Notes: generated from the sequence alone by a model not told the origin. A DNA stretch of 64,000 bases from Bacillota bacterium (GCA_017543265.1 JAFYGI010000028.1:1-64000); one strand, 5' to 3'. Shown: positions 8,980 through 18,257, numbered from the stretch's first letter. Numbers and translations are program-made.

Positions 8980-9858
8980 TTATGCAGCTGTTGTTGCAGC
9001 CTCTTCGGTCGATGCAGCCTCGGAGCTTCCCTCAGCCTCTTCTTCGCTTTCAGTAGCTGCCTTGTGTGCAGCGATTATTTCGTCAAGCTTGCCGTTTTCC
9101 TTCATTTCGGCAAGTGCATCGTTGATAGCGTTTAACAGCGCTGTGTTGCCCTTTTGTACGGCAAATGCGTATTCTTCCTCTGTAAGTGTCTCGTCAAGCT
9201 TTACAAGGTCGTCGTCAGCCTCGATAAACTTGTCTGCCGTGTCACCGTCGATAACAACAGCGTCTATCTTCTTTTGCTTTAATGCCTCGATAGCCTCAAA
9301 GCCCTTGCCGTAACGCTCTACAGCAGAGCTTGCATAGTTTTCGGTAACATACTCGTCGCCCGTTGTGTTAAGCTGTACGCCGATAGTCTTGCCGTCAAGC
9401 TCGTTTGCGGACTTGATGGGAGAGTCAAATCTTACGATAACAACCTGGCTGGTCGTTACATAAGGTGTGGTAAAGTCAACGCTTTCCTTTCTGTCTTCCC
9501 TTATTGTTATGCCGGAAGCGGCAACATCTGTTTTGCCGGAGCTTACTGCGGTAATTACGGAGCTGAAATCCATATTTTCGGCTGCGGATTCAAGGCCGAG
9601 CTTCTGTGCAACATAAGCCATAACATCGGCATCGATACCAACGACCTGCTCGTTCTCGATATACTCGTAGGGCGGGAAGTCTGCGCTGGTAGCCCATGTA
9701 AGCTTGCCGTCAACAGCGGTCTTTATCTCTTGTGTGGCTGCGGGATTTTCTGTGCCGGGATTTTCGGGCTGGGGCTGCTGACTGCCGCTGCAGCCGAACA
9801 TCGACATAAGAATAACTCCTGCTAGAGATGCCGCAATAAGGCTTTTGAATTTTTTCAT
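8980..9858 (-). CDS. Amino acid ABC transporter substrate-binding lipoprotein
   Basis: A 292-aa lipoprotein of the bacterial extracellular solute-binding family 3, catching polar amino acids outside the membrane. It has a signal peptide with lipobox MFGC near residue 23, then an acidic/proline spacer. The family-typical stretches WATSADFPPYEYIENEQVVG and GIDADVMAYVA follow, and later ITIREDRKESVDFTTPY. It ends in an unusual ~25-residue low-complexity tail rich in E, A, S and T. The start at 9858 is supported by AAGGGG upstream. It lies 16 bp after argH in the same operon, which suggests arginine or another basic amino acid as ligand. Confidence 0.93.
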   Translation of the reverse strand: MKKFKSLIAASLAGVILMSMFGCSGSQQPQPENPGTENPAATQEIKTAVDGKLTWATSADFPPYEYIENEQVVGIDADVMAYVAQKLGLESAAENMDFSSVITAVSSGKTDVAASGITIREDRKESVDFTTPYVTTSQVVIVRFDSPIKSANELDGKTIGVQLNTTGDEYVTENYASSAVERYGKGFEAIEALKQKKIDAVVIDGDTADKFIEADDDLVKLDETLTEEEYAFAVQKGNTALLNAINDALAEMKENGKLDEIIAAHKAATESEEEAEGSSEAASTEEAATTAA

Positions 9859-9874
9859 GATGAAATTTCCCCTT

Positions 9875-11257
9875 TCACTTTTTGATGTTGTTAAGATAAT
9901 CTTTATTAAGCGCAATAAGGCCCTTTATGTAGTCCTCGGAAGGACCGCCCTCTACCGTGCGCGAATTTACGCAGGTCTCAAGGCTTATTGCGTTATAGAT
10001 GTCCTCTGTAAACACGTCACTGACTGCCCTGAACTCGTCAAGGGTAAGCTCGTCAAGTGCTTTTTGGCTGTTTACGCAGTACAGCACGAGCCGACCCACA
10101 ACGGCATGGGCATCCCTGAAGGGCATACCCTGCTTTACAAGCCAGTCCGCAGCATCTGTGGCGTTCATAAAGCCGCCCTTTGCCGCCCTGTACATATTGT
10201 CCTTGTTTACAGTCATTGTTGCTATCATGCGCGTAAATACGGGCAGACACATTTCAAGCGTATCAACTGCGTCAAATACGCCCTCCTTGTCCTCCTGCAT
10301 ATCCTTGTTGTATGCAAGCGGTATGCCCTTCATGGTGGTAAGCATACCCATCAGGTGTCCGTATACACGTCCTGTTTTGCCCCTTATAAGCTCTGCCATA
10401 TCGGGGTTTTTCTTCTGCGGCATAATGGAAGAACCCGTTGAATAGGCATCGTCCATTTCCACAAATTTATACTGCTGGCTGTTCCATATTATTATTTCCT
10501 CACAGAAGCGGCTCAGGTGCATCATTATTATAGACAATGCACTTAACAGCTCTATGACAAAATCACGGTCGCTCACGCCGTCCATGCTGTTGAGGGTTAT
10601 TGCATCAAAGCCCAGCTCCTCACATACAAAGCGGCGGTCGATGGGGTAGGTGGTGGCAGCCAGTGCGCCGCTGCCAAGCGGCATAACATTTGTACGGCCG
10701 TACACATCGCCCAGACGTGCGTAGTCACGCTTGAACATCTCCATATATGCAAGCAGATGATGCGCAAATGTGACAGGCTGCGCGTTTTGCAGATGTGTGT
10801 AGCCGGGAAGTATCGTCTTTGTGTGTTCTTCGGCCATGCTGTTCAATGTCTGCATAAGCTCGAAAACAAGCTGCTTTATATCGACTATATGGTCTTTAAG
10901 ATACATCCTTATATCAAGTGCTACCTGGTCGTTGCGGCTTCTGCCCGTATGAAGGCGTTTGCCCACATCGCCGATCCTTTGTATAAGTATGGTCTCGATA
11001 TTCATGTGGATATCCTCGGCCTTTTCGTCAAATGTGACCTTGCCGTCCTCGATATCGTGAAGTATATCAAGCAGTGTTTTTTGTATCAGCTCGCTGTCCT
11101 GTGCGGGTATAATGCCTTGCTTGCCCAGCATTTTCGCATGGGCGATGCTGCCTGTTATATCCTGCTTGTACATACGGCTGTCAAAGCTTATGGACGAGTG
11201 AAAATGGTCCGTAAAGCTGTCGGTTGATTTTGTAAATCTTCCGCCCCAAAGTTTCAT
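9875..11257 (-). CDS. argH: Argininosuccinate lyase
   Basis: Cleaves argininosuccinate to arginine and fumarate, the last step of arginine synthesis, in the cytoplasm. The 460-aa length is normal. It begins with LWGGRFTKSTD, and the fumarase/aspartase-superfamily signature SSIMPQKKNPD (serine loop) lies near residue 275. Other family stretches are GRSRNDQVALDIRMYL and GYTHLQNAQPVTFAHHLLAY. It is 15 bp downstream of argG and 16 bp upstream of a binding-protein gene, so it belongs to the argG-argH-transporter operon. Confidence 0.98.
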   Translation of the reverse strand: MKLWGGRFTKSTDSFTDHFHSSISFDSRMYKQDITGSIAHAKMLGKQGIIPAQDSELIQKTLLDILHDIEDGKVTFDEKAEDIHMNIETILIQRIGDVGKRLHTGRSRNDQVALDIRMYLKDHIVDIKQLVFELMQTLNSMAEEHTKTILPGYTHLQNAQPVTFAHHLLAYMEMFKRDYARLGDVYGRTNVMPLGSGALAATTYPIDRRFVCEELGFDAITLNSMDGVSDRDFVIELLSALSIIMMHLSRFCEEIIIWNSQQYKFVEMDDAYSTGSSIMPQKKNPDMAELIRGKTGRVYGHLMGMLTTMKGIPLAYNKDMQEDKEGVFDAVDTLEMCLPVFTRMIATMTVNKDNMYRAAKGGFMNATDAADWLVKQGMPFRDAHAVVGRLVLYCVNSQKALDELTLDEFRAVSDVFTEDIYNAISLETCVNSRTVEGGPSEDYIKGLIALNKDYLNNIKK

Positions 11258-11272
11258 ATTATATACCTCGAA

Positions 11273-12493
11273 TTATTTGTTCTCGTTTCTTTGCTTCATC
11301 ATAGCTCTGACCTTTAACGGCAGACCGAAAAGGTTGATAAAGCCGACAGCGTCCTTGTGGCTGTAAAGCTCGCCTGTGGTGAAGCTTGCAATATCCTCGT
11401 CATACAGGCTGTAAGGTGAAGAAGAACCTGCGGAGATAATATTGCCCTTGTAAAGCTTTAACTTTACCTTGCCCGTAACTGTCTGCTGGAGAGAGTCGTT
11501 AAATGCGTCAAGCGCCTCACGAAGGGGAGTGTACCACTCACCGCTGTAAAGAAGCTCGGCATACTTTGTTGCGATAGTCTCTCTGAACTGCTGTGACTGC
11601 TTGTCCAGGCAAAGATATTCAAGCTCACGGTGTGCATACATAAGGATAGTGCCGCCCGGTGTCTCGTATACACCGCGTGACTTCATGCCTACAACACGGT
11701 TTTCAACGATGTCCGCGATGCCTATACCGTTTGCGCCGCCGACCTCGTTAAGCTTGGTCATTATTTCGATGGGTGAAAGCTTCTTGCCGTCTATTGCAAC
11801 GGGAATACCCTTTTCAAATTCAATTTCGATATATGTGTCCTTGTCGGGAGCCTTTTCCGGTGTCACGCCAAGCACAAGCAGGCGGTCGTAATTAGGCTCG
11901 TTTGCGGGATCCTCCAGCTCAAGACCCTCGTGGCTGATGTGCCAGAGGTTGCGGTCGCGGCTGTAGCTGTCGTCCTTTTTCATGGGTACGGGTATGCCGC
12001 GCTCTTCAAGGTAAGCTATCTCGTCTTCTCTGGACTGCATTTTCCATTCGTCCATCTTCCAGGGCGCGATTATTTCAAGGTCGGGTGCAAACGCCTTAAC
12101 GGTAAGCTCAAAGCGTACCTGGTCGTTGCCCTTGCCCGTAGCACCGTGGCAGATAGCGAAAGCGCCTTCCTTGCGTGCTATCTCAACAAGACGCTTTGCG
12201 ATAATGGGTCTTGCCATAGATGTACCGAGAAGATACTTGCCCTCGTAAACTGCATTTGCCTTAACTGTAGGATAAATAACGTCGGTAATGAATTCCTCCG
12301 TCAGATCCTCGATGTAAAGCTTGCTTGCGCCCGTTGAAAGCGCACGCTCCTCAAGACCGTCCGTCTCGCTGCCCTGTCCCACATCGGCACATACCGCGAT
12401 GACCTCAACGTCCTTGTAAAGCTCCTTTAACCAAGGAATAATAACGGTGGTATCAAGACCGCCGGAGTAAGCCAAAACTATTTTTCTGCTCAT
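11273..12493 (-). CDS. argG: Argininosuccinate synthase
   Basis: Joins citrulline and aspartate with ATP to form argininosuccinate. The 406-aa length is typical. The N-type ATP pyrophosphatase P-loop AYSGGLDTT is at residues 8-16. [17 protein letters not shown] and the [12 protein letters not shown] region follow as in the family. The start follows GGGAGG at good spacing. It is the first gene of the minus-strand arginine operon and is divergent from argC, with which it shares a 283-bp control region. Confidence 0.98.
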   Translation of the reverse strand: MSRKIVLAYSGGLDTTVIIPWLKELYKDVEVIAVCADVGQGSETDGLEERALSTGASKLYIEDLTEEFITDVIYPTVKANAVYEGKYLLGTSMARPIIAKRLVEIARKEGAFAICHGATGKGNDQVRFELTVKAFAPDLEIIAPWKMDEWKMQSREDEIAYLEERGIPVPMKKDDSYSRDRNLWHISHEGLELEDPANEPNYDRLLVLGVTPEKAPDKDTYIEIEFEKGIPVAIDGKKLSPIEIMTKLNEVGGANGIGIADIVENRVVGMKSRGVYETPGGTILMYAHRELEYLCLDKQSQQFRETIATKYAELLYSGEWYTPLREALDAFNDSLQQTVTGKVKLKLYKGNIISAGSSSPYSLYDEDIASFTTGELYSHKDAVGFINLFGLPLKVRAMMKQRNENK

Positions 12494-12523
12494 TTTACAA
12501 AACCTCCCATAATGTTTTTAATG

Positions 12524-12553
12524 ATTATATCACAATATACATAAGATATTCAA
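12524..12553 (-). promoter_or_regulatory. Promoter of argGH-transporter operon
   Basis: Minus-strand -35 TTGAAT (12548-12553), 18-bp spacer, -10 TATAAT (12524-12529), about 30 bp before the argG start codon. Confidence 0.65.
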
Positions 12554-12600
12554 GTACAAATAACAATTTTTTGATAAAAAAATAATTTTTTAAAAAAAGT

Positions 12601-12638
12601 GTTGCATAATATACATTTGTGGTGTATAATTATAAATC
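12601..12638 (+). promoter_or_regulatory. Candidate arginine promoter overlapped by two ArgR-like boxes
   Basis: A plus-strand promoter TTGCAT-17-TATAAT (12602-12630) is overlaid by two AT-rich ARG-box-like palindromes, TGCATAATATACA (12603-12615) and TGTATAATTATAAA (12623-12636). Their centres are about 20 bp apart, close to the two-turn spacing of tandem ArgR sites. The general box TGNATWWWWATNCA is known from the ArgR/AhrC family; these matches are imperfect. It sits midway between argG and argC and could control both. Confidence 0.45.
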
Positions 12639-12696
12639 ATTTGCATTAAACGGACACGGTTTACCTTATTAAAAGGAAAATCTTTTCAATTAGTAC

Positions 12697-12725
12697 TGTA
12701 CATTTGATGCGAATGGGTGTATAAT
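12697..12725 (+). promoter_or_regulatory. Second candidate promoter of the argCJBD operon
   Basis: -35 TGTACA (12697-12702), 17-bp spacer, -10 TATAAT (12720-12725), about 50 bp before argC. The -35 is a weak match, so it may need help or be secondary to the promoter near 12602. Confidence 0.5.
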
Positions 12726-12776
12726 ATAGAGATTAAAATAATTATGATAAAACTATTGTAAACGGAGGAATATAAA

Positions 12777-13817
12777 ATGATAAAAGTTGGTATTATCGGT
12801 GCAACGGGATATGCGGGCAGCGAGCTTGTAAGACTTATCACAAGCCATCCGCAGGCAGAGGTAAAAACGCTTACATCCCAGTCCTATGCGGGCAAGGAGT
12901 TCGGCAGCGTGTACGAAAGCTACAGACACAGACCCGACTATGTATGCGAGGAAGAAAATATCGAAAAAATGGCAAAAGAGTGTGATGTTATCTTTCTGGC
13001 ACTTCCTCACGGCGTTGCAAGCAAAAAAATAAACGAGGATATTCTTTCCAAAACAAAGATAATCGACCTTGGTGCGGATTTCCGCTTACAGGATATCGAA
13101 ACATACGAAAAGTGGTATACAACACATTATGCAAAGGATATCCTTCCCGAGGCTGTGTATGGCCTTTGCGAGATAAACCGCGATAAAATAAAGGGCAGAC
13201 GCATTGTCGCAAACCCAGGCTGTTATACGACTTGCAGCATTTTATCGCTGTACCCGCTTGTAAAGGAAAAGATGATAGACCTTTCCACTATAGTAATAGA
13301 TGCAAAATCGGGCGCAACGGGCGCAGGCAGAGGCCTTTCCCTCGGCAACCATTACTGCGAGCTTAATGAGAGCGTAAAGGCGTATAAAATTGCAAACCAC
13401 AGACATACGCCAGAGATAGAGGAGCAGCTTTCATACGCTGCGGGTGAGGATGTTGTTTTAAGCTTTACACCGCATCTTATCCCTATGGACAGGGGCATAC
13501 TTGCCACCTGCTATGCAAAGCTTGCTAATAAATATACATATGAGGACATACTTGCCGCATACGAGAAATATTACAAGGACGAATATTTTGTAAGACTTAC
13601 CAAAAAGGATGCCTTCCCCGAAACAAAGTGGGTAAAGGGCTCAAACTTTGTGGATATTGGCTTTACAATAGACGAAAGAACAAACCGCGTTATCGTTATA
13701 GGCGCTCTTGACAACCTCTTTAAGGGTGCTGCGGGACAGGCTGTTCAGAATATGAATATCCTGTTCGGCCTTGACGAAAAAACAGGACTTGACTACATAC
13801 CGGTATTCCCGGCTTAA
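12777..13817 (+). CDS. argC: N-acetyl-gamma-glutamyl-phosphate reductase
   Basis: Reduces N-acetylglutamyl phosphate with NADPH to the semialdehyde in ornithine synthesis. The 346-aa length is typical. The dinucleotide-binding GATGYAGSELVRL is at the N-terminus, the catalytic cysteine is Cys149 in NPGCYTT, and the SGATGAGR and HRHTPEIEEQL stretches follow. The start has CGGAGG at good spacing. First gene of argC-argJ-two unknown genes-argB-argD, with 14 bp to argJ. Confidence 0.98.
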   Translation: MIKVGIIGATGYAGSELVRLITSHPQAEVKTLTSQSYAGKEFGSVYESYRHRPDYVCEEENIEKMAKECDVIFLALPHGVASKKINEDILSKTKIIDLGADFRLQDIETYEKWYTTHYAKDILPEAVYGLCEINRDKIKGRRIVANPGCYTTCSILSLYPLVKEKMIDLSTIVIDAKSGATGAGRGLSLGNHYCELNESVKAYKIANHRHTPEIEEQLSYAAGEDVVLSFTPHLIPMDRGILATCYAKLANKYTYEDILAAYEKYYKDEYFVRLTKKDAFPETKWVKGSNFVDIGFTIDERTNRVIVIGALDNLFKGAAGQAVQNMNILFGLDEKTGLDYIPVFPA

Positions 13818-13831
13818 AAGGAGTAATTTAT

Positions 13832-15046
13832 ATGAAAACAATAAACGGTAATGTTACATCGCCCATAGGCTTTTCTGCGGGCGGATGCAATATAGGACTT
13901 AAAAAAGACAAAAAGGATATGGCTGTTATAGTCAGCGAAAAAATGTGTACCGCTGCGGGCTGCTTTACGACCAATGTTGTCAAGGCTGCACCCGTAATGT
14001 GGGATATGGAAAAGGTAAATAACCCCATAAAGGGCATTGTTGCCAACAGCGGCAATGCAAACGCCTGTACGGGTCAGCAGGGTATAAAGGACTGTGAGGA
14101 TACGGCTGCAAGGCTGGCCGCTCATGTCGGCGCAAAGGCCGAGAATGTGCTTGTATGCTCAACGGGCGTTATAGGTGTAAACCTTGATATGGATAAGATA
14201 TTACCCGGTGTTGACAAAACATTTGCGGCAATATCAAACGATTTTGCGGGCGGCGAAAGCGCAAGCCATGCGATCATGACCACCGACACGCGCCCCAAGA
14301 CCGCCGCTGCCGAGATAGAGATAGGCGGCAAAAAGGTCACTCTTGCAGGTATGGCAAAGGGCTCGGGTATGATAAACCCCAATATGGCTACCATGCTTTG
14401 CTTTATCACCACGGACTGCGCAATAGAGAAAAAACTGCTTGATAAGGCTCTTAAAGCCTGTGTTTTGGATACTTTTAATATGATAAGCGTGGACGGCGAT
14501 ACCTCCACAAACGATACCGTGCTTGTGCTTGCAAACGGTATGGCGGAAAACCCCGTTATAAGCAGCGAAAACGACGATTACAACAAGTTTGTCGAGGCAC
14601 TTTTCTACATAAATAAAACGCTTGCCGTAATGTGCGCCGATGACGGTGAGGGTGCAACAAAGCTGATGGAGGTCAATGTTACAGGCTGCTCGGACGAAAA
14701 AAGCGCAAGGCTTATAGCACAGTCCGTTACAAGCTCAAACCTTTTAAAGTGCGCACTTTTCGGCGAGGATGCAAACTGGGGCAGGGTGCTTTGTGCTATG
14801 GGCTACTCGGGCGGCAAGTTTGACCCGATGGGTGTTACTATCAATTTTAAAAGCGCGAAAGGCGAAATAAACCTTATGGATAACGGCACGCCTATCGTTT
14901 TTGATGAGGATCTGGCAGCAAAGATACTCTCCGAGCATAACATCTATATCGACATAATCCTGAAAGAGGGCAGTGCAAAGGCCACCGCATGGGGCTGTGA
15001 CCTGACTTATGATTATGTTAAGATAAACGGGGATTACAGAAGTTGA
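13832..15046 (+). CDS. argJ: Glutamate N-acetyltransferase / amino-acid acetyltransferase (ornithine acetyltransferase)
   Basis: Transfers the acetyl group from N-acetylornithine to glutamate, recycling it, and in bifunctional forms also makes N-acetylglutamate from acetyl-CoA. The 404-aa length is normal. The self-cleavage site is visible in KGSGMINPNMATML, whose nucleophile is Thr187; this splits the protein into alpha and beta chains. With argJ present, no argA or argE is needed for the cycle. Clear AAAGGAG site. Whether it is mono- or bifunctional cannot be told from sequence. Confidence 0.97.
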   Translation: MKTINGNVTSPIGFSAGGCNIGLKKDKKDMAVIVSEKMCTAAGCFTTNVVKAAPVMWDMEKVNNPIKGIVANSGNANACTGQQGIKDCEDTAARLAAHVGAKAENVLVCSTGVIGVNLDMDKILPGVDKTFAAISNDFAGGESASHAIMTTDTRPKTAAAEIEIGGKKVTLAGMAKGSGMINPNMATMLCFITTDCAIEKKLLDKALKACVLDTFNMISVDGDTSTNDTVLVLANGMAENPVISSENDDYNKFVEALFYINKTLAVMCADDGEGATKLMEVNVTGCSDEKSARLIAQSVTSSNLLKCALFGEDANWGRVLCAMGYSGGKFDPMGVTINFKSAKGEINLMDNGTPIVFDEDLAAKILSEHNIYIDIILKEGSAKATAWGCDLTYDYVKINGDYRS

Positions 15047-15083
15047 GTTAAATTGTTAAAAAATATATTTAGAATAAACAACA

Positions 15084-15521
15084 ATGAAAATAAAATGTAA
15101 CGATACAAAAAAGGCAGAGCAAAAAATAAAAAATTTGCGCCCGCAGCAAGGCGCGACAATCTCGGATAGGATATATATAGAGCAGAAAAACGGCGAATGT
15201 TATGTTTCTTTTCGCAGCGGGCGGAGAATATCCGCTTGTTATAAAGTATGCCGAGACGAAAATTGTATAATATTAAAAAGATATGATGAAGACATAATTC
15301 GGCTTATTTTTGAGCGTATTTCGATGATATTGGTTTGTATGCTGCTGTTGTTTTATTCGATTTGTATTATTTATACACTTATAAGCCGTGTCCTTGAGTT
15401 ATATGAGATAGGCGCAGCATCTCTTGCGGCGTTTATGCTGATCGTTATATTTTGGATAGCATACCTCGGTCCTAAATATCATATAAAAAAATACATAAAA
15501 AAAGGTATTTCCGAGGATTGA
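15084..15521 (+). CDS. Unknown small membrane protein inside the arg operon
   Basis: A 145-aa protein that I do not recognise. The first ~75 residues are polar and basic with strand-like stretches. Two hydrophobic segments follow at about 78-100 and 113-131, separated by a short acidic loop, and a lysine-rich end (HIKKYIKK) follows. This is compatible with a PH-like or sensor domain ahead of a membrane hairpin. No clear ribosome site precedes the ATG, and the 37-bp gap after argJ is AT-rich. An in-frame stop lies 3 codons upstream, so the start cannot move far. It sits between argJ and argB, which are normally adjacent. Confidence 0.6.
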   Translation: MKIKCNDTKKAEQKIKNLRPQQGATISDRIYIEQKNGECYVSFRSGRRISACYKVCRDENCIILKRYDEDIIRLIFERISMILVCMLLLFYSICIIYTLISRVLELYEIGAASLAAFMLIVIFWIAYLGPKYHIKKYIKKGISED

Positions 15522-15538
15522 AACGGAGAAGAAATAAG

Positions 15539-16147
15539 ATGATAATAATAAGCGACCGCTGTCCGTGGTGCGGCGAAAAGCTGCACGGAAGCCAACCTAA
15601 AACAGAACGTCCCAACAGCCTTGCAATAGGACGCGGTCTGGGATGGTGCCGAAGCTGCGGCAATTGGTACACATATAAACCCACATTAGCCGCTTTTGTT
15701 TTATTTACGGCATTATTCATAGGCTGTGCAATGCTTAAATCAACGCCTACAGCAGGCATTGCCTTAATTTTGATTTGCTGCTTTTTGGGGTCGCTGTTAG
15801 TTATCAAGCTGCCAAGACAAAGGTACATTACAGGAACACAAACATTTCGTACATTCTGTAATGTAAAAATAGACTGGGATAAAAAGTATTTTATGTTAAA
15901 CCTAAGGGTATGGAGCGGTTATGTTTTTCCGGTGTGTTTTATAGACGAGAGCGATATGCCGCAAAGTCTAATGTGGTGTGTGGAATTTGACATATCAAAA
16001 AGATACGGGAATACAGCGGACGCTTCAATGTGTTTTTTAAAAGACGAGGCACCCGCCGAGCTGATCAAAACGGGAAACAGATTTAATATTTATTACAATA
16101 AACAAAAAATAGGGCAGGGTATCATAACTGCCGACAAGATTTATTAA
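15539..16147 (+). CDS. Unknown zinc-ribbon membrane protein inside the arg operon
   Basis: A 202-aa protein of no family I can name. The N-terminus carries a treble-clef or zinc-ribbon pair CPWC (about 9-12) and CRSC (about 38-41). Two membrane helices follow at about 50-65 and 70-88. The C-terminal ~110 residues are hydrophilic and strand-rich. I chose the ATG at 15539, which follows GGAGAAG; a TTG at 15518 is possible. It follows the other unknown gene and ends 14 bp before argB, so it is read with the arginine genes. It could be a membrane-attached sensor or unrelated cargo. Confidence 0.65.
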   Translation: MIIISDRCPWCGEKLHGSQPKTERPNSLAIGRGLGWCRSCGNWYTYKPTLAAFVLFTALFIGCAMLKSTPTAGIALILICCFLGSLLVIKLPRQRYITGTQTFRTFCNVKIDWDKKYFMLNLRVWSGYVFPVCFIDESDMPQSLMWCVEFDISKRYGNTADASMCFLKDEAPAELIKTGNRFNIYYNKQKIGQGIITADKIY

Positions 16148-16161
16148 GGAGGTCTTGACCG

Positions 16162-17028
16162 ATGAATATGCAGGACATTATAAGCAAGGCAGAGGTGCTG
16201 ACCGAAGCGTTGCCTTATATCAAGGAATTTTCGGGTATTACCGTTGTAATTAAATACGGCGGCGCAGCCCTTATCAACGAGGAAATAAAAAGTACGGTAA
16301 TAAAAGATATTGCACTTATGAAATATGTTGGCTTTAAGCCCGTGCTTGTACACGGCGGAGGTAAGGACATAAACAAGGCACTTGAAAAAATAGGTAAAAA
16401 GCCCGAATTTAAGGACGGACTCCGCGTGACCGATGAGGAGACCATGGACGTTGTTCAGCAGGTGCTTGCGGGCAAACTGAACAAAGACCTTGCTACCGAG
16501 CTTTGTATGCATGGTATAAATGCGGTCGGCATCTGCGGTAAGGACGCAAACTTTATGCAGGTAAGAAAGGCTATGCCAAACGGTCTCGATCTTGGTCTGG
16601 TCGGTGAGGTGACAGAGGTAAACACAGGTCTTGTAAGGACGCTTTTGGACAATGATTTTGTACCTGTTATCTCTTCGATAGGTGTTGACGAAAACGGTAC
16701 TGCATACAATGTCAATGCGGACTATGCGGCTGTTGCCGTTGCGGGCGCACTTAATGCCGAAAAGCTGGTATTTATCACCGATGTCGCAGGCATTATGGAG
16801 GACGTGAACGATCCCGACAGCGTAATTTCGGTCGCTCATGTTGACGAGGTAAAGGGTATGATCGACAGCGGCGTTATATCGGGCGGAATGATCCCCAAGG
16901 TACAATGCTGTATAGCGGGCGTTGAAGCGGGTGTCGGCAATGTGCATATCCTTGACGGCCGCATTCCTCATTGCCTTATACTTGAAATATTCACAAAACG
17001 CGGCTGCGGTACGCTTATCGAGGGATAA
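16162..17028 (+). CDS. argB: Acetylglutamate kinase
   Basis: Phosphorylates N-acetylglutamate, the usual feedback-controlled step of arginine synthesis. 288 aa, the normal length. Family motifs are IKYGGAALINEE (nucleotide and phosphate binding), LVHGGGKDINKAL, the substrate-binding NVNADYAAVAVAGAL, and SGVISGGMIPKV near the C-terminus. AAGGAGG precedes the start. It is 15 bp upstream of argD. Arginine-inhibited forms carry an N-terminal kinked helix; a short helix-like stretch (MQDIISKAEVLTEALPYI) is present and fits that form. Confidence 0.98.
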   Translation: MNMQDIISKAEVLTEALPYIKEFSGITVVIKYGGAALINEEIKSTVIKDIALMKYVGFKPVLVHGGGKDINKALEKIGKKPEFKDGLRVTDEETMDVVQQVLAGKLNKDLATELCMHGINAVGICGKDANFMQVRKAMPNGLDLGLVGEVTEVNTGLVRTLLDNDFVPVISSIGVDENGTAYNVNADYAAVAVAGALNAEKLVFITDVAGIMEDVNDPDSVISVAHVDEVKGMIDSGVISGGMIPKVQCCIAGVEAGVGNVHILDGRIPHCLILEIFTKRGCGTLIEG

Positions 17029-17043
17029 AGGAGGAAAAATTCA

Positions 17044-18219
17044 ATGAATACATTTGAAAAAGGCGAAAAATATGTAATGCACACATACAACCGTTTCCCG
17101 CTGGCGTTTACGCACGGCGAGGGTATGTATGTCTATGACGAGGACGGCAAGGAATATCTGGATTTTGTTGCGGGTATTGCGGTAAACAGTCTGGGACACA
17201 ACTACAAGCCCCTTGTTGATGCAATTACCGAGCAGGCATCCAAGATGATACATATATCAAATTTATATTATACAAAGCCCCAGACCGAGCTTGCGGAAAA
17301 ATTGGTCGAGGCAGGCTCGCTTGATAAGGTATTTTACTGCAACAGCGGTGCGGAGAGTATAGAGGCAGCTTTAAAGCTTGCAAGAAAATACGGCAGCAAA
17401 ACAGGCCGTCAGGAGATAATCACTATGGAGCATTCCTTCCACGGCAGGACCTTCGGTGCTGTTACCGCAACGGGTCAGCCGCATTATCACGAGGGCTTCG
17501 GTGATATGCTTCCGCATATAAAGTACGCTGTTTATAACGATATCGAATCGTTAAAAAATACCATAACAGACAGGACCGTGGCCATACTTTTTGAGCCCGT
17601 GCAGGGCGAGGGCGGTATTCACCCCGCAGAGCAGGCATATATCGAGGAAGTAAGAAAAATATGTACGCAAAAAGACATTCTTCTTATCTTTGACGAGGTA
17701 CAATGCGGTGTCGGCCGTCTCGGTACGCTTTTTGCATACCAGTATTTTGATGTGGTGCCCGATATCATGTGTACGGCAAAGGGTATCGCAGGCGGTATTC
17801 CCTGCGGTATCATGATGGCAAAAAAGAGGGTAGCGGAGTATTTCAAGCCGGGCGACCATGCGTCTACCTTTGGCGGCAACCCGCTTGCAACGGCTGCGGG
17901 CAATGTGGTGGTAGATACGCTGTTAAACGGCGGTGTGCTTGACAATGTCAAAAAAATGGGTGCTTACCTTACGGAATGCCTTGCAAAAATAAAGGAAAAA
18001 TACAGCTTTGTCACCGATGCAAGAGGTGTCGGCCTTATGCAGGGTATCGAGCTTGACAGACCCGTGGGCGATATTGTGGGCAAATGTATAAAAAGCGGTC
18101 TTTTGCTTGTTAATGCGGGCAAAAACGTGATACGTTTCGTTCCCTCGCTTATCGTCTGCAAGGAGGACATAGACAAAGCAATGGAGATACTTGACAAGGT
18201 ATTGAGCGAAGAAAAATGA
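17044..18219 (+). CDS. argD: Acetylornithine aminotransferase
   Basis: A PLP enzyme that converts N-acetylglutamate semialdehyde to N-acetylornithine with glutamate as amino donor. 391 aa, typical of class-III aminotransferases. The PLP lysine is Lys246 in CTAKGIAGG. The pocket motifs YCNSGAESIEAALKLAR, FHGRTFGAV and LIFDEVQCGVGR are all present. AAGGAGG lies 9 bp ahead of the ATG. Last gene of the plus-strand arginine operon, followed after 7 bp by a terminator. Confidence 0.97.
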   Translation: MNTFEKGEKYVMHTYNRFPLAFTHGEGMYVYDEDGKEYLDFVAGIAVNSLGHNYKPLVDAITEQASKMIHISNLYYTKPQTELAEKLVEAGSLDKVFYCNSGAESIEAALKLARKYGSKTGRQEIITMEHSFHGRTFGAVTATGQPHYHEGFGDMLPHIKYAVYNDIESLKNTITDRTVAILFEPVQGEGGIHPAEQAYIEEVRKICTQKDILLIFDEVQCGVGRLGTLFAYQYFDVVPDIMCTAKGIAGGIPCGIMMAKKRVAEYFKPGDHASTFGGNPLATAAGNVVVDTLLNGGVLDNVKKMGAYLTECLAKIKEKYSFVTDARGVGLMQGIELDRPVGDIVGKCIKSGLLLVNAGKNVIRFVPSLIVCKEDIDKAMEILDKVLSEEK

Positions 18220-18226
18220 TATGTTA

Positions 18227-18257
18227 AAGGCTGTACAGAAATGTGCAGCTTTTTTTA
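18227..18257 (+). terminator. Terminator of the argCJBD operon
   Basis: 11-bp stem AAGGCTGTACA/TGTGCAGCTTT with two G-U pairs and a GAAA loop, followed by a run of T (18250-18256), just after the argD stop. Confidence 0.85.
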
